A stretch of 45,582 bases of DNA from an uncultured Clostridia bacterium. Its GTDB lineage: Bacteria > Bacillota > Clostridia > Christensenellales > UBA1242. The notes beneath the pieces are model-generated. The model ran no database searches. It saw only the letters and a list, made by a program, of their open reading frames with translations, and had not been told where the DNA came from. Of the stretch, positions 44,529 through 45,582 are shown in pieces. The first letter of the stretch is position 1, and each line of letters opens with the position of its first letter. The stretch is from the NCBI GenBank assembly GCA_944381825.1, contig CALWMK010000008.1:1-45582 (forward strand), written 5' to 3'. The position numbers and the translations under genes are program-made.

Positions 44529-45224
44529 TTAATTTAAAAATCTTCTTTCAAAATTCCTATTAAGCAATTGTAGAATTTCATGAACCACATTTTTGTTCAA
44601 GTTCAACGTATTTAATCTATCATAATCTATTTCTGATAAAAACTTAAAAGCTTTGTTCATTGCATAACTTATTTTAACACAATCATCGTCACTGCAAAAA
44701 GAACAAAGAACCTCACCTGAGCTTAAACAAAGATATCTATCATCCATAAGTTCCATATTACAATTACTACAACGTTCGGTGTGAAAATTGTATCCTTGAT
44801 TGAAAAAAATTGCCAATAAAAACTTACAAAGCGCCAAATTATTTTGAACATTTGAATAAGCTAAAACCTTTAAAACTTTTAATGTTTCTATAAACAAAGC
44901 AGGATTCGCTTCATTTTCCAAAACAATAATTTTTAATATTTTTAAAACTTGCACTGCCTCATTAAACTTGTCATAGTCAGTTGTTATTTCATAAAACGAA
45001 TCAAAACACTCAGCAGAAGTAACTGTATAAAAACCATTTTTTTCTGCTAATAAAAATTCAGCAAAACAAAAAAGTTCTTTTGCAAATTTTTGTTTTGACT
45101 TGGCTTCTTTAACACTTTTAATTTTTGCCTTAATAAGACCTTTTTCTAAAGAAAAAAGGGTGATTAAAGCATCTTTATCACCACTATCTTGTCTGTTAAT
45201 TACAATTGCTTTTGTCTTTAGCAT
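44529..45224 (-). CDS. recO: DNA repair protein RecO
   Basis: Recombination mediator that with RecR loads RecA onto SSB-coated single-stranded DNA. The 231-residue protein has an N-terminal OB fold (KTKAIVINRQDSGDKDALIT, LFSLEKGLIKAKIKSVKEAK), a helical middle and a zinc finger with CSNC and CSFC pairs separated by MELMDDRYLCLSSGEVL. The C-terminus is helical. It lies 6 bases after the small gene at 45231-45419 and probably shares its promoter. Confidence 0.95.
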   Translation of the reverse strand: MLKTKAIVINRQDSGDKDALITLFSLEKGLIKAKIKSVKEAKSKQKFAKELFCFAEFLLAEKNGFYTVTSAECFDSFYEITTDYDKFNEAVQVLKILKIIVLENEANPALFIETLKVLKVLAYSNVQNNLALCKFLLAIFFNQGYNFHTERCSNCNMELMDDRYLCLSSGEVLCSFCSDDDCVKISYAMNKAFKFLSEIDYDRLNTLNLNKNVVHEILQLLNRNFERRFLN

Positions 45225-45230
45225 AAATTT

Positions 45231-45419
45231 TTAAAATTCGCGTCCTTCATCTTTAATTCTTTCTTTGTTAGAATCTATGTCATTTATTTTTTCATTTTGA
45301 GGAAAATCTAAATTAATCAACAAACTAAAATAGCCCAAAGGTGCTTTTATATTGTGTTTAGAATAATATTTCAAATTTTTCCAAATTATTTCTTGAAGTT
45401 CACACTTGAAACCATCCAT
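45231..45419 (-). CDS. Small protein upstream of recO
   Basis: A 62-residue protein with a strong AAAGGAGG site 6 bases before its ATG. It begins MDGFKCELQEIIWKNLKYYS and has APLGYFSLLINLDFPQNEK, then a polar acidic/basic C-terminus. Many Firmicutes carry a very short YqzL-type gene just before recO; the W and aromatic spacing is faintly similar, but I do not consider it established. It is first in the transcript with recO. Confidence 0.65.
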   Translation of the reverse strand: MDGFKCELQEIIWKNLKYYSKHNIKAPLGYFSLLINLDFPQNEKINDIDSNKERIKDEGREF

Positions 45420-45461
45420 AAAAGCCTCCTTTTGTTATTGAAGATTAATTCTCATATAATA

Positions 45462-45490
45462 AGTATATAGTATTATATGCAAATTATCAA
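45462..45490 (-). promoter_or_regulatory. Promoter of the recO operon
   Basis: On the minus strand TTGATA (45485-45490) and TATACT (45462-45467) are 17 bases apart. An overlapping TATAAT at about 45473-45478 has no matching -35. Transcription would begin near 45455, giving a leader of about 36 bases. Confidence 0.55.
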
Positions 45491-45523
45491 GAAAAATTTA
45501 TATTAATAGTTTATATTATCGGA

Positions 45524-45564
45524 AGTTTTGTCTGCAAGCGACGGAGTCATTTGCAAGCAAAACT
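45524..45564. repeat. 41-base hairpin element at right edge
   Basis: AGTTTTGTCTGCAA (45524-45537) pairs with TTGCAAGCAAAACT (45551-45564) as a 14-position stem with one mismatch and one G-T, around GCGACGGAGTCAT. Together with the 18 bases from 45562 that repeat the left edge, it marks a palindromic dispersed-repeat unit. No T-run follows, so it is a poor intrinsic terminator. Confidence 0.65.
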
Positions 45565-45579
45565 GATGTTAATTCAAAC
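45562..45579 (+). repeat. Direct repeat shared with the left edge
   Basis: ACTGATGTTAATTCAAAC is identical to bases 1-18 in the same orientation. The next three bases differ at one position (AGT here, TGT at the left edge), so it is not a simple circular overlap. Confidence 0.85.
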
Positions 45580-45582
45580 AGT

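Noticed and set aside
45473-45490. TTGATA with the nearby TATAAT as the recO promoter
   Set aside because: The spacing is only 7 bases; the same -35 with TATACT at 17 bases fits better.

Overview
The window is 45.6 kb of very AT-rich DNA (roughly 30-33% G+C by eye) from a low-GC Firmicute, most likely an uncultured clostridial-type lineage. This rests on the gene order of the S10-spc-alpha ribosomal cluster with secY, adk, map, a KOW-domain protein and infA embedded in it, the zinc-ribbon forms of S14, S4 and L36, an RNase R gene, pyruvate phosphate dikinase and a YdjI-like SPFH protein. A SPOR-domain membrane protein behind a sigma-E-like promoter and a small Cys-rich protein hint that the lineage may sporulate. 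The exact taxon cannot be fixed from these bases.

Layout. 1-5.5 kb: a palindromic repeat at the left edge, a small membrane protein, groES-groEL, a plus-strand SPOR-domain protein, a second copy of the left-edge repeat core, hflX, and a small Cys/Gly-rich protein. 5.5-7.0 kb: a minus-strand group of acyl-ACP thioesterase, HIT hydrolase and an unrecognised protein. 7.0-22.85 kb: one uninterrupted minus-strand translation cluster, from a strong promoter at about 22.83 kb with a structured leader of about 220 nt, through rpsJ to rplQ, ending at an intrinsic terminator near 6.98 kb. Many junctions overlap (ATGA or TGATG), which implies translational coupling. The clearest internal gap, rpmJ to rpsM, holds a candidate pseudoknot, a plausible S4 autoregulatory site.

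23.2-24.6 kb is the main accessory island: a small toxin-like gene (treble-clef Cys/His motif plus a DUF6883-like domain) broken by a single-base frameshift, followed by two tandem DUF4926-like putative immunity genes whose ends are nearly identical while their middles differ strongly. 24.9-32.1 kb: an HtrA-type protease, a decayed DUF5662-like fragment, a DUF1858 protein with an SPFH/zinc-ribbon protein, a PRC-barrel protein, a DUF975 membrane protein, an unknown protein and RNase R. 32.3-38.4 kb: a large Ig-like surface protein and an orphan VirB4-type ATPase carrying an N-terminal two-helix membrane segment, with no other conjugation genes in view. 38.6-45.5 kb: an unknown protein, a GNAT acetyltransferase, a MazF toxin with a candidate antitoxin, an MscS channel, pyruvate phosphate dikinase, recO and a small protein upstream of recO.

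The two window edges share an 18-base exact direct repeat, and each lies in palindromic repeat sequence. This suggests the window is a whole contig that ended in a dispersed repeat. I saw no rRNA genes, tRNA genes, CRISPR arrays, transposase genes or intact prophage.
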